A stretch of 64,000 bases of DNA, taken from the NCBI GenBank assembly GCA_050944435.1, contig JBMNRB010000009.1, positions 1 through 64,000 on the forward strand, written 5' to 3'. The notes under the pieces are model-generated. The model made no database searches. It was not told the origin of the DNA and saw only the letters and a program-made list of their open reading frames with translations. This DNA is from Ruminococcus_G sp050944435. Its GTDB lineage: Bacteria > Bacillota > Clostridia > Lachnospirales > Lachnospiraceae. The translations under genes were made by a program, and so were the position numbers. Of the stretch, positions 1 to 8,653 are shown piece after piece (the first letter of the stretch is position 1; each line of letters opens with the position of its first letter).

Positions 1-125
1 AGGTGATTTTTTTGTGGAACAAACACCGCGCACCCGCATAGCGGGTGGTTTATATTTCGCACGTTTCCGTTTCTTTACCAAGAAACTCCAACGCACTCAA
101 CTGGGTCTATCCGACCCATAAATAA
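1..125. other. Intergenic edge with a short perfect hairpin
   Basis: No gene can be supported here. Positions 31-47 form a perfect 7-bp stem with a 3-nt loop (CACCCGC ATA GCGGGTG). Compact hairpins of this kind are found at the ends of IS200/IS605-type elements, but no transposase is visible inside the window, so this is only a possibility. The element, if any, would extend beyond the left edge. Confidence 0.3.
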
Positions 126-164
126 AAGCTCATGCAAAACCTGCATTCGATTTTGCATGAGCTT
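126..164 (-). terminator. Rho-independent terminator of the deacetylase gene
   Basis: A perfect 14-bp stem (126-139 with 151-164, built on AAGCTCATGCAAAA) encloses an 11-nt loop. On the minus strand it is followed by TTTTATTTA and lies 15 nt after the stop codon of the deacetylase-like gene, which fits an intrinsic terminator. Confidence 0.8.
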
Positions 165-178
165 CTATTATTTTATGA

Positions 179-1660
179 TTACAGTTCCGGCACGTTGGGT
201 CTGCTGGTATCGTAAACCTCCGCCGCATCAAAGAGATCTGCCGTCTTTCTCTGGGTCGGATCTTCCATGATCATATCCTGATACAGCCGGTATCCGTCCA
301 GATTTCTTCTTCCCTGACGAACGTAATTGTCCCGGATCTGCAGGAAATACTGAGTGGAATCCACGTTGCAGTAGAAATTATATCCCTGAGATTTCAGATA
401 GGCAAACTTCTCATTGTTGGGATCATAATCGTGCCAGTCTCCCAGGTCTTCCCCGTGGGCGAAGATAATAGTATCGGTGCCGCCCACCAGCGGAGATACG
501 TAAGTCTCCCATTTTTCCGTGTCAGTTTTCAGATCTTCCAGAGAGATCTGGGCGATATGACGGTGTCCCCAGGTATGGCTGGCAAACTCCCAGCCATCCT
601 CTTTCATAGCGTCCGCCACCTTTTTCGCCTCTTCACATTCCTTGTCGTAGTCAAAATCCGGATGCTCATCCAGCCATTTTGCCTGATCCTCGTCCAGATG
701 CTCCGGATCACGGCTCTCATATACTCCATCCGTCCGGTAACCCAGGATGCCGTTATATCCCGTCAGCGCAATGATGCCTTTGGCTCCCCGGTAGGAGGCG
801 TCCGGATGCTCCTCCAGAAACTGATCCATCAGAGGCACCACATCGTAAGCTCCCGTGGATACGGAACCGTCGTCATTGATGTATTCACAGGTTGGTTTCC
901 CGTTTTCATCCAATACAATTTTGGAGGCGATGCCCCTTCCGTCGTAACTGTGGTAGTAGGAAAGATCGTCCAGCGACAGAACATAGGCTTTCTTTCCCTG
1001 GGGAAGATAGATCTGATTTTCCGTAAAATGCACGGTGCCGTCCTCATCGGTGGTCTGATTCACCAGATCCCGAAGCCTCACCAGTACATATCCCCGGTCG
1101 TACATCTCCTGGGTAATCCGTTCAAACTCCGTGACCGTGGTCATCCACTGATTAAACCCTGCCGTCAGCGGATCATCGGGATCGGCAAAACATTTTTCCG
1201 GATCCACCACCAGGGAATGATAGAAAATATGGGTTACTTCATTCAGATTGACCGCCACACAACTGTCTTTCGCCGTCTGGTATTCTTCTTTCTTTTGAGC
1301 CACATCCGGATCATTTTCACTGTCCGGCACCTCGGAAAGCTTTTCGATGGCCGCATCGTAATCATACTGGGCCGCCAGAAGATCCGCCTGGGCTATGATC
1401 TCATCTTTGCTGCCTCCCCCTTCTGTGTCCTCTTCTTCGGCAGGTTCCGGCGTGGTTTCCCCTTCCGCCTCCTGGGTCACTTCCGGCGTGGCTTTTGCCT
1501 GTTCCGTGTTCTCTGCCTGCTCCTGCCGCATCTGTCCTGCCAGTACCCAGATAGAACCTCCTAAAATAGCCAGCAAAACCAGCAAAATAACAGTTTTCAC
1601 TATCAGCCTGCGTTTTCGTTTCTTTCTTCGTTGTTCTTTCTTACTCATATTTTCCTTCAT
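179..1660 (-). CDS. Membrane-anchored polysaccharide deacetylase-like protein
   Basis: This 493-residue protein has a very basic N-terminus and one hydrophobic helix (about residues 19-41), so the rest should lie outside the cell. An acidic, Thr/Pro/Glu-rich linker (about 52-85) and a short helical stretch precede a C-terminal domain (about 140-485) of the NodB/CE4 polysaccharide deacetylase type. The visible metal motifs are a double Asp in LSLDDLSYY (near 230) and SHTWGH (near 361-366), the usual D plus HxxxH set. Known members remove acetyl groups from peptidoglycan or exopolysaccharide; the substrate here is not known. Two starts are possible: the first ATG has AAAGGGG rather far upstream, while the ATG four codons later has AAGG very close. 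The domain is larger than a minimal NodB fold. Confidence 0.75.
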   Translation of the reverse strand: MKENMSKKEQRRKKRKRRLIVKTVILLVLLAILGGSIWVLAGQMRQEQAENTEQAKATPEVTQEAEGETTPEPAEEEDTEGGGSKDEIIAQADLLAAQYDYDAAIEKLSEVPDSENDPDVAQKKEEYQTAKDSCVAVNLNEVTHIFYHSLVVDPEKCFADPDDPLTAGFNQWMTTVTEFERITQEMYDRGYVLVRLRDLVNQTTDEDGTVHFTENQIYLPQGKKAYVLSLDDLSYYHSYDGRGIASKIVLDENGKPTCEYINDDGSVSTGAYDVVPLMDQFLEEHPDASYRGAKGIIALTGYNGILGYRTDGVYESRDPEHLDEDQAKWLDEHPDFDYDKECEEAKKVADAMKEDGWEFASHTWGHRHIAQISLEDLKTDTEKWETYVSPLVGGTDTIIFAHGEDLGDWHDYDPNNEKFAYLKSQGYNFYCNVDSTQYFLQIRDNYVRQGRRNLDGYRLYQDMIMEDPTQRKTADLFDAAEVYDTSRPNVPEL

Positions 1661-1694
1661 CCGCCTATAACCCCTTTCTGTTTATGGCTATACG

Positions 1695-2471
1695 TTACTG
1701 TTTTCTCTGTCTGTGACATTCATAGACCAGCAGCGCCGCCGCCACTGCCGCGTTCAGCGATTCCAGTCTCCCCTCCATTGGAATCTTAATCCGAATATCC
1801 GCTTCGCGGATCAGATCCGCGCCAAGGCCCTTCCCCTCGTTCCCAATAAAAAAGGCAGTCCCTTTTTTATAATCTTCTTCGTCGTAAAAATTTTTCCCCT
1901 CCAAATCAGCCGCATAAGTACAGATTCCCCGGCTTTTGATCTCTTTTATGGCGTCATTCATACTTTTGGTCCGAAGAAAAGGCATCCGGTAAATAGACCC
2001 CATAGTGGCGCGAATTGTTTTGGGATGGTATATATCTACGCAGCCGCCGCTTAAAATAATACCATCCGCGCCAGCGCCTTCTGCCGTACGGAAAATAGTT
2101 CCCACATTTCCGGGATCCTGCAGATCTTCCAGTACGAGAATCAACGCATCTTTTCTTCTCAGCATATCATCCAGAGAATAGTGGTACTGTCTTACCAGAC
2201 ACATAATACCCTGGGGCGTTTTCGTATCCGACATCTGGGAAAAAAGCCGATCCTCCACAACTTCCGTAGGAATTCCCTTTATTTGATCCGGGATTCCATG
2301 CTCTTCATAAAAGGAAGCCGCCAGATAAATCTGACATATTTTATCCCTGGGTGCTTCCAGAACCATTTTCAGGCCTTCCGCTACAAAACAGTCTTCCTCA
2401 TCTCTGACCTTCCCTTTTTTTTGGAGCTGCGCCACTTTCTTTACATGGTGGTTTGATGAACTTGTAATCAT
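1695..2471 (-). CDS. TrmH/SpoU-family RNA 2'-O-methyltransferase
   Basis: The 258-residue product is a SPOUT-class methyltransferase that uses S-adenosylmethionine to methylate a ribose in rRNA or tRNA. The N-terminal part (about 1-95) resembles the substrate-binding domain of RlmB/TsnR proteins. The catalytic SpoU domain (about 105-255) shows all three motifs: LEDLQDPGNVGTIFRTAEG, then FFIGNEGKGL, then IPMEGRLESLNAAVAAA, which forms the knot that binds the cofactor. An ACAGGAGGAGCC ribosome site sits directly before the ATG. It follows pfkA after a hairpin. Target nucleotide cannot be told from sequence; in many Clostridia this gene is annotated only as an RNA methyltransferase. Confidence 0.88.
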   Translation of the reverse strand: MITSSSNHHVKKVAQLQKKGKVRDEEDCFVAEGLKMVLEAPRDKICQIYLAASFYEEHGIPDQIKGIPTEVVEDRLFSQMSDTKTPQGIMCLVRQYHYSLDDMLRRKDALILVLEDLQDPGNVGTIFRTAEGAGADGIILSGGCVDIYHPKTIRATMGSIYRMPFLRTKSMNDAIKEIKSRGICTYAADLEGKNFYDEEDYKKGTAFFIGNEGKGLGADLIREADIRIKIPMEGRLESLNAAVAAALLVYECHRQRKQ

Positions 2472-2487
2472 GGCTCCTCCTGTGAAA

Positions 2488-2514
2488 ACAGCTCCGAAAA
2501 CGATTCGGAGCTGT
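2488..2514 (-). terminator. Hairpin after pfkA
   Basis: A perfect 11-bp stem (ACAGCTCCGAA with TTCGGAGCTGT) and 5-nt loop lie between pfkA and the RNA methyltransferase gene on the minus strand. The T run that follows is short (TTTTC), and the next gene's ribosome site begins immediately after, so partial read-through is likely. Confidence 0.6.
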
Positions 2515-2525
2515 AAAGTGAATCC

Positions 2526-3518
2526 TTATTTTTCATAGTTTCCGGATAGTGATCTGGCTACCTGATACTGGTATTCCGGAATATTCTTCTGCATGGCAAG
2601 GGCTTCGTTGATATCAAAATCTACGTACTCACCATTCTTGTATGCAACCACACGGTTGGTTTTTCCTTCCAAAAGCACATCTACTGCATAAGCTCCCATG
2701 ATGGACGCATACACTCTGTCTTTACAGGTAGGACTTCCGCCTCTTTGCATATGCCCCAGTATAGTAGCCCTCGTTCCGATTCCCGTAGCGGCTTCAATAC
2801 GTTTCGCCATACTGGTAGAGTGCCCGATTCCTTCCGCATTAATAATTATATGATGTTTTTTGCCTTTTTTTCTGTTTTCAATAATATTATTTACAATTTT
2901 CTGCTCATCATAATCATATTTTTCCGGAAGAAGTATATCCTCAGCTCCGTTTGCAATTCCGCACCAGAGGGCGATGTATCCGGCATTTCTTCCCATCACT
3001 TCGATAATACTGCATCGTTCATGGGAAGTGGAGGTATCCCTTACTTTATCAATAGCCTCCATAGCCGTATTCACAGCCGTATCAAATCCAATAGTATAGT
3101 CCGTACAGGCAATATCCAGGTCAATGCTTCCCGGAACACCCACCACATTAAGGCCCAGATTAGCCAGCTTCTGAGCGCCTGCGAAAGAACCGTCTCCGCC
3201 AATGACAATCAGTCCGTCTATCCCATGGCGTTTGCAGATCTCCACCGCCCTTTTCTGTCCTTCCTCTGTACGCATCTCGGCACAGCGGGCCGTATAAAGA
3301 ATCGTGCCGCCCCGCTCAATGGTGTCCGATACGTCTTTGGCTTCCATATCGATAAATTCTTCATTCAGCAATCCATCGTAGCCCTTCAGAATTCCTTTCA
3401 TCTGACAGCCTCTGGCCAGGCCGCGCCGCACAGCCGCACGGATTGCCGCATTCATACCCGGTGCATCTCCTCCACTGGTCAGCACACCAATGGTATTAAT
3501 TTTTTTATCTGCTGACAT
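2526..3518 (-). CDS. pfkA: 6-phosphofructokinase
   Basis: It phosphorylates fructose 6-phosphate in glycolysis. The 330-residue protein carries the ATP-site GVLTSGGDAPGMNAAIR near the N-terminus, IGGDGS, where the Gly after Asp is typical of ATP-using rather than pyrophosphate-using enzymes, and the fructose 6-phosphate motif EVMGRNAGYIA. The catalytic loop reads PGSIDLDIACTD instead of the common PGTIDND: the catalytic Asp is kept, the Asn is replaced by Leu. I recall this variant from other Clostridia, so it may mark a subfamily. I chose the third in-frame ATG because GGAGG lies 9 nt before it; the upstream ATGs have no such site. It lies just after dnaE in the same direction. Confidence 0.92.
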   Translation of the reverse strand: MSADKKINTIGVLTSGGDAPGMNAAIRAAVRRGLARGCQMKGILKGYDGLLNEEFIDMEAKDVSDTIERGGTILYTARCAEMRTEEGQKRAVEICKRHGIDGLIVIGGDGSFAGAQKLANLGLNVVGVPGSIDLDIACTDYTIGFDTAVNTAMEAIDKVRDTSTSHERCSIIEVMGRNAGYIALWCGIANGAEDILLPEKYDYDEQKIVNNIIENRKKGKKHHIIINAEGIGHSTSMAKRIEAATGIGTRATILGHMQRGGSPTCKDRVYASIMGAYAVDVLLEGKTNRVVAYKNGEYVDFDINEALAMQKNIPEYQYQVARSLSGNYEK

Positions 3519-3577
3519 ACTTTTTCCTCCAAAAGACATTACATTCACCTGTTATTGCATTAATTTTAATGCATTTT

Positions 3578-6500
3578 TTACGGTTTTTCAATACTCTTTT
3601 CTACAACTTTCACGTTGGCTTCCCCGTATCTGACCGACAAATCTTCCAAAAGTCTCCTCTCAATCTTCACACTCCGGGAAGGAGGAAGCTTTTTCATCGC
3701 CCGTTCTTTCCGGATATACAATACCACTTCATCATTCCCATCCGAAGATTTTAAGATATCATACAGCCCCTGCACCTGTTTTTCATATTCCCTTTTGTCA
3801 GGGAACTGAATCCAGAGCTGCCGGGGCATCTCGCCAAAAGGCATAATCTTCTCGCAGATCAGTTTGCTGGGACGATCATCCTCCGCGGAAACCCTTCCCC
3901 GGATGAACACCTTGGCGTCCTCCTGCATCAGCGCCGCATTCAGCTCGTAATCCCTTGGAAATACCACCACTTCCACACTTCCCACCAGGTCTTCTACGGT
4001 CAGAAAAGCCATGGTTTTGTTGTTTTTCGTATATTTTATCGTTTTTTCCGCAATCATGCCTCCAATGGTCTGTTTGGAGCCGTCTCCCACCCGGGGATAC
4101 CCGGTGTCCTCATCGGGATAAAAATCAGAAGTTACCGCAGTGATATTTTTCCTCCAGACCTGCTCGTATTCTTCCAGCGGATGGCCGCTGATGTAGATGC
4201 CCAGCACTTCCTTTTCGAAGCCCAGCAGAATCTCTCGGTCATATTCGCCCACATCCGGCAGTTTCAGCTCATACTCCTGCTTCTCCTCTTCACCCATCAT
4301 GTCAAAAAGAGTCATCTGTCCTTCCATGGAAGACTTCTTTTCCTGGTTCACGCTGTCCAGCACCTGAGCATAGACCATCATCAGTTGCTTCCGTGTTCCT
4401 CCCAGGCTGTCCAGAGCCCCCGCCTTGATAAAGTTTTCCAGCGTCCTTTTATTAACTTCCTTTCCGGTCAGCCGTTCAATAAAATCTCTCAGCGAAGTAA
4501 AGCGGCCGCCGTTTTTTCGCTCTTCCACGATACTTTTCTGCACTGGTTTTCCGATCCCTTTGATGGCATTTAATCCATACCGGATGGCGCCCTTTTCCAC
4601 GGAAAAGACTCCTTCGCTTTCATTGATGTCCGGAGGCAGAATATCGATTTTCATCTGACGGCAGGTCAGAATATACTCCGCCACCTTCGATGGATTCTCT
4701 ACGCAGGAGGTCATCAGCGCCGCCATGAACTCCACCGGATAATAGTACTTTAAGTAGGCGGTCTGATAAGACACCACCGCGTAGGCCGCCGCATGGGATT
4801 TATTAAAGGCATATTTGGCAAAATCCGTCATGTCGTCAAAAATCTTATTGGCTGTCTGTTCAGAAATCCCGTTGCTGATGCATCCCGGAATTCCTTCCTC
4901 TTCATTGCCATAGACGAAATTTTTCCGTTCCTTTGCCATCACCGCAGCTTTCTTTTTGGACATGGCCCTTCGCACCAGGTCGCTGCGCCCCAGGGTATAT
5001 CCCGCCAGATCCCGCACAATCTGCATTACCTGTTCCTGATACACAATACAGCCGTAGGTGGGCTTCAGGATCTCTTCCAACTGGGGACAGTCATAGGTGA
5101 CGGTTTCCGGATGGTTTTTTCCTTTAATATACTGGGGAATAAAATCCATGGGTCCGGGACGGTACAGAGAAATCCCCGCGATAATGTCCTCCAGACTCTT
5201 TGGCTTTAACTCCTTCATGAAGTTTTTCATGCCGCCGCTTTCCAGCTGGAACACGCCTTCTGTCTTTCCGGAACCGATCATCTCCAGTACCTTCGGATCG
5301 TTATAATCGATATTGTCGATATCGATTTCCCGCCCTGCCGTTCTCTCCGCCAGTTTTACCGCATTCTGGATTACCGTCAAAGTTCGAAGCCCCAGGAAAT
5401 CCATCTTCAAAAGTCCCAGCTCCTCCAGGGTTGTCATGGTAAACTGGGTAGTAATAGAACCGTCGGACGCACGGGAGAGAGGAACGTACTCGTCCACCGC
5501 CTTCTGGCTGATTACCACTCCCGCCGCATGCATGGAGGTATGACGGGGCAATCCTTCCAGCCTTCTGGACATATCGATGAGATAGTGAATCTCCTCGTCC
5601 TCCTCATAAAGATTTCTAAGCTCCCGATTCATATCCAGCGCTTTTTTTATGGTAATATTCAATTCATTGGGGATCATCTTGGCGATGGTATCCACCCGGG
5701 CATAGGGCATGTCAAGGGCGCGTCCCACATCCCGGATCACATTCCTGGCCGCCATGGTACCGAAGGTGACAATCTGCACCACCCGGTCTTTTCCGTACTT
5801 TTCCACCACGTAATCAATGACTTCCTGCCGCCGTTCAAAGCAAAAATCAATATCAATATCCGGCATAGAAACCCGTTCCGGATTCAGAAACCGTTCAAAA
5901 AGGAGCTGATATTTCATGGGGTCCAGCTTGGTAATTCCCAGCGTATAGGAAACCAGACTTCCCGCCGCCGATCCCCGGCCCGGCCCCACAATGATGTCAT
6001 GATCCCTGGCATATTTGATAAAGTCCCAGACAATCAGGAAATAATCCACATATCCCATGGTCCGTATGGTATCCAGCTCGTAATTCAGCCTGTCTTTTAA
6101 TTCTTCCGTCACCGGTTGATACCGTTCTTCCAAACCCTCATGACAGAGTTTATTCAGATATTCCCAGGAGGTATATCCCTCCGGCACATCGTATTTGGGC
6201 AGCTTGGTCACGCCAAACTCGATCTCCACATTACACCGTTTGGCAATTTCATGGGTGTTTTTCATCGCCTGGGGAGCGTAAGGGAAAAGTTCCTCCATTT
6301 CTTCCGGACTTTTCACGTAATACTGACCGCCCTCATAGCGCATCCTGTCTTCATCATTTACCTTCTTATTGGTCTGAATGCACAGAAGAATATCATGAGA
6401 AGTCTGATCCTCGGCGTAAGTATAATGAATATCGTTGGTGCAGACCAGTTCAATTCCCGTCTCCTGGCTAAGGCGCATCAACTGCTGATTCACCAGTTTC

Positions 6501-7054
6501 TGTTCCGCAATTCCATGATCCTGAAGTTCCAGAAAGAAATTGTTTTCTCCGAAAATTTCCTGATATTTCAGCGCGCTTTTCTTCGCTTCCTCGTACATTC
6601 CCCGCTGCAGATAACGGGGAATCTCACCGGCCAGGCAGGCACTTAAAGCAATGATCCCCTCGTGATACTTTTCCAGGGTTTCCACATCCACTCTGGGCTT
6701 ATAATAGAAACCCTCCACAAACCCGATGGAAACGATTTTCATCAGATTCTGATATCCCTGCTGATTTTCCGCCAGTAAAACCATGTGATAATACCGGTCG
6801 TCGCCGCCGCTTCCTCCCGGCTCCCGGTCAAAACGGGATCCCGGCGCCACATAGATTTCGCAGCCCAGAATGGGTTTGATTCCTGCCTCCTTCGCCGCCC
6901 GGTAAAAATCAATCACACCGAACATTACGCCGTGATCGGTGATGGCTGCGCTGTCCATTCCCAGTTCTTTCACTCTTGCCACATATTCTTTTATTTTATT
7001 GGAACCGTCCAGCAGACTGTATTCCGTATGCACATGTAAATGAGTAAATTCCAC
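3578..7054 (-). CDS. dnaE: DNA polymerase III alpha subunit
   Basis: The 1158-residue protein is a DnaE-type replicative polymerase. From the N-terminus it has a PHP domain (HLHVHTEYSLLDG, with DHGVMFG following), the palm with GRGSAAGSLVSYTLG and the catalytic triple-Asp motif PDIDIDFCF (near 400), the fingers and tHhH region, and a C-terminal OB fold (about 990-1075, GGMIAEKTIKYTKNNKT). The PHP metal residues look intact. In Clostridia DnaE works beside PolC, extending RNA primers before hand-over. Length and motif order are normal, with no frameshift. It sits between the CvfB-like gene (5 nt upstream) and pfkA, so the row is probably co-transcribed. Confidence 0.96.
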   Translation of the reverse strand: MEFTHLHVHTEYSLLDGSNKIKEYVARVKELGMDSAAITDHGVMFGVIDFYRAAKEAGIKPILGCEIYVAPGSRFDREPGGSGGDDRYYHMVLLAENQQGYQNLMKIVSIGFVEGFYYKPRVDVETLEKYHEGIIALSACLAGEIPRYLQRGMYEEAKKSALKYQEIFGENNFFLELQDHGIAEQKLVNQQLMRLSQETGIELVCTNDIHYTYAEDQTSHDILLCIQTNKKVNDEDRMRYEGGQYYVKSPEEMEELFPYAPQAMKNTHEIAKRCNVEIEFGVTKLPKYDVPEGYTSWEYLNKLCHEGLEERYQPVTEELKDRLNYELDTIRTMGYVDYFLIVWDFIKYARDHDIIVGPGRGSAAGSLVSYTLGITKLDPMKYQLLFERFLNPERVSMPDIDIDFCFERRQEVIDYVVEKYGKDRVVQIVTFGTMAARNVIRDVGRALDMPYARVDTIAKMIPNELNITIKKALDMNRELRNLYEEDEEIHYLIDMSRRLEGLPRHTSMHAAGVVISQKAVDEYVPLSRASDGSITTQFTMTTLEELGLLKMDFLGLRTLTVIQNAVKLAERTAGREIDIDNIDYNDPKVLEMIGSGKTEGVFQLESGGMKNFMKELKPKSLEDIIAGISLYRPGPMDFIPQYIKGKNHPETVTYDCPQLEEILKPTYGCIVYQEQVMQIVRDLAGYTLGRSDLVRRAMSKKKAAVMAKERKNFVYGNEEEGIPGCISNGISEQTANKIFDDMTDFAKYAFNKSHAAAYAVVSYQTAYLKYYYPVEFMAALMTSCVENPSKVAEYILTCRQMKIDILPPDINESEGVFSVEKGAIRYGLNAIKGIGKPVQKSIVEERKNGGRFTSLRDFIERLTGKEVNKRTLENFIKAGALDSLGGTRKQLMMVYAQVLDSVNQEKKSSMEGQMTLFDMMGEEEKQEYELKLPDVGEYDREILLGFEKEVLGIYISGHPLEEYEQVWRKNITAVTSDFYPDEDTGYPRVGDGSKQTIGGMIAEKTIKYTKNNKTMAFLTVEDLVGSVEVVVFPRDYELNAALMQEDAKVFIRGRVSAEDDRPSKLICEKIMPFGEMPRQLWIQFPDKREYEKQVQGLYDILKSSDGNDEVVLYIRKERAMKKLPPSRSVKIERRLLEDLSVRYGEANVKVVEKSIEKP

Positions 7055-7059
7055 GTTTC

Positions 7060-7899
7060 TTACTTCCTATATATTCTATGATCTTTTATCTCGACTTTGC
7101 CTTCCTTGAGCAGATGTCCCACCGCCCGTTTGAAGGCAGCTTTGCTTAACCCAAATTCTCTTTTTATCACTTCCGGCGAAACCTTATCGTCAAAGGGCAA
7201 TACGCCGGCGTACTCATCAATCACCTGAAGAACCAGCTTCCCATCCTCATCCATCTGAAGATAAGCTTTCTTTTTCGCCGACAGATTCAGTTTTCCATCC
7301 TCTTTTACTTCAGTTACCCGAAATTTCATCACATCCCCGGGATGAAAAACCCCCTGAGCCTCCTGGCGGGGAACCAGCCCGGAATACTGATCGTCCACCG
7401 CAACAAACACCCCGAAATTATCACTGATCTGATACACTCTTCCCTCCACCTCGTCTCCGATCACGTAGGGGGACCCCGTCTTCAGATAATGATAAATCTT
7501 CATGGTGGCGCACAGACGCCCGCTTTTATCCACATAAAGAGCCGCCAGTACTTCTTCTCCCGGTCTTACCTTTGCCGTCTGTTCCCGGAAAGGAAGCAGC
7601 AGGTCCTTCTCCAGCCCCCAGTCCAGAAACGCTCCTATCTTTCCTGTTTCCACCACTTTCAAAAGAGCAGTTTCCCCCAGCTCCAGCAGCGGCTCATGGG
7701 TTGTGGCAATCATCCGGTCTTTGGAATCCCGATAGAGAAAAACCGGTATTTCATCTCCCACACTCTTCTCCCGGGGAACCTGTTTTTTGGGAAGGAGAAC
7801 CCGCTCCTTTTCTCCTGCATGAATATCCTCCGCCAAATAAACGCCAAAATCTACTTTTTTCACTATTTTTAAGATCTGTTTTCTTCCCAACTGCAACAT
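7060..7899 (-). CDS. CvfB-like S1 RNA-binding protein
   Basis: The 279-residue protein matches the CvfB/YitL family: tandem S1-like OB folds and a C-terminal winged helix. Visible parts are LKVVETGKIGAFLDWGLEKD (S1, near 80-100), EVEGRVYQISDNFGVFVAV (S1, near 150-170), LVPRQEAQG, and the C-terminal helix region KREFGLSKAAFKRAVGHLLK. Staphylococcal CvfB binds RNA and affects virulence gene expression; in Clostridia the role is not established. A GAGGAG site precedes ATGTTGCAG. It is packed between the thioesterase (12 nt) and dnaE (5 nt), which suggests a shared transcript. Confidence 0.82.
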   Translation of the reverse strand: MLQLGRKQILKIVKKVDFGVYLAEDIHAGEKERVLLPKKQVPREKSVGDEIPVFLYRDSKDRMIATTHEPLLELGETALLKVVETGKIGAFLDWGLEKDLLLPFREQTAKVRPGEEVLAALYVDKSGRLCATMKIYHYLKTGSPYVIGDEVEGRVYQISDNFGVFVAVDDQYSGLVPRQEAQGVFHPGDVMKFRVTEVKEDGKLNLSAKKKAYLQMDEDGKLVLQVIDEYAGVLPFDDKVSPEVIKREFGLSKAAFKRAVGHLLKEGKVEIKDHRIYRK

Positions 7900-7911
7900 A
7901 CATTTTCTCCT

Positions 7912-8616
7912 CTACTGGAATTCCGCCACCGCATAGGGCGTACCGTCCTCCCCACAGAGAGCCACCGTACATATGCCCTCCAAGAGAGAAACCTTTGGTC
8001 TCATCCGACTGTTTAAAACGGCCTGTTTCTTGTATTCCGCGCGCATCTGATGAATGGCAAATCCCTCCGGCAGATAGTCCATAGCCATCTGAATATACTG
8101 TCCGTTGTTTACGTGATGATTCACATCCAGCTGATGACGTTTTATGACAAATGGTTCTCCCCAGGTTCCTTCTGCCGGAACCGGAACCTTCCTGGAAGCA
8201 TATTCCATGGGGAACTTTTCTTCCAGACCATATCCTTCTGCCTCCTCCCCTTCGATCTTTGCCGGACTCTTCGTCTCGGTATTCATATAGATCCACAGAG
8301 AATTGGCATAGGAAAGAAGCTCTCCCTGGCCGGTGTGCATGGTAAAATTCCGATAACCGTAAAAGCCTTTAAAATCATAAGCCCAGGTACTGACCACAAT
8401 ATGTTCTCCCATGGAGGGATACCTGTCCACGCAGATCTGCCAGGATGATAAAACCCAGGCTCTTTTCTTCTGCAGCAGTCTTTCCAAACCTCTTCCCGCT
8501 TCCTCCGAATGAAAATTGCTGCTGTCCTGATAATAATTTAAAATACTGTTCAGCGTCATCCTTCTGTCTTCTCCGATTTCACTGAAGCGTACTCTGCTGT
8601 CAAATGAATATTTCAT
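7912..8616 (-). CDS. Acyl-ACP thioesterase
   Basis: The 234-residue protein belongs to the bacterial acyl-ACP thioesterase family related to plant FatA/FatB, with two hot-dog folds. The N-terminal half shows FSEIGEDRRMTLNSILNYYQ and the C-terminal half QLDVNHHVNNGQYIQMA, whose Asn and His residues form the catalytic network. The enzyme releases free fatty acids from acyl carrier protein in the cytoplasm. Length and motifs are typical for the group in gut Firmicutes. It leads a tight row with the CvfB-like gene and dnaE. A frequent choline/bile-type misreading can be excluded because the Asn/His motif is clear. Confidence 0.85.
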   Translation of the reverse strand: MKYSFDSRVRFSEIGEDRRMTLNSILNYYQDSSNFHSEEAGRGLERLLQKKRAWVLSSWQICVDRYPSMGEHIVVSTWAYDFKGFYGYRNFTMHTGQGELLSYANSLWIYMNTETKSPAKIEGEEAEGYGLEEKFPMEYASRKVPVPAEGTWGEPFVIKRHQLDVNHHVNNGQYIQMAMDYLPEGFAIHQMRAEYKKQAVLNSRMRPKVSLLEGICTVALCGEDGTPYAVAEFQ

Positions 8617-8653
8617 ACTCTCTCCTGTATATTTTTACAATTCTGTATTTCCA

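Noticed and set aside
431..1564. A 377-codon open frame on the plus strand opposite the deacetylase-like gene
   Set aside because: It lies wholly inside a well-supported minus-strand gene, has no ribosome site and its product has a composition (many Arg, His, Phe, Ile) typical of antisense reading.
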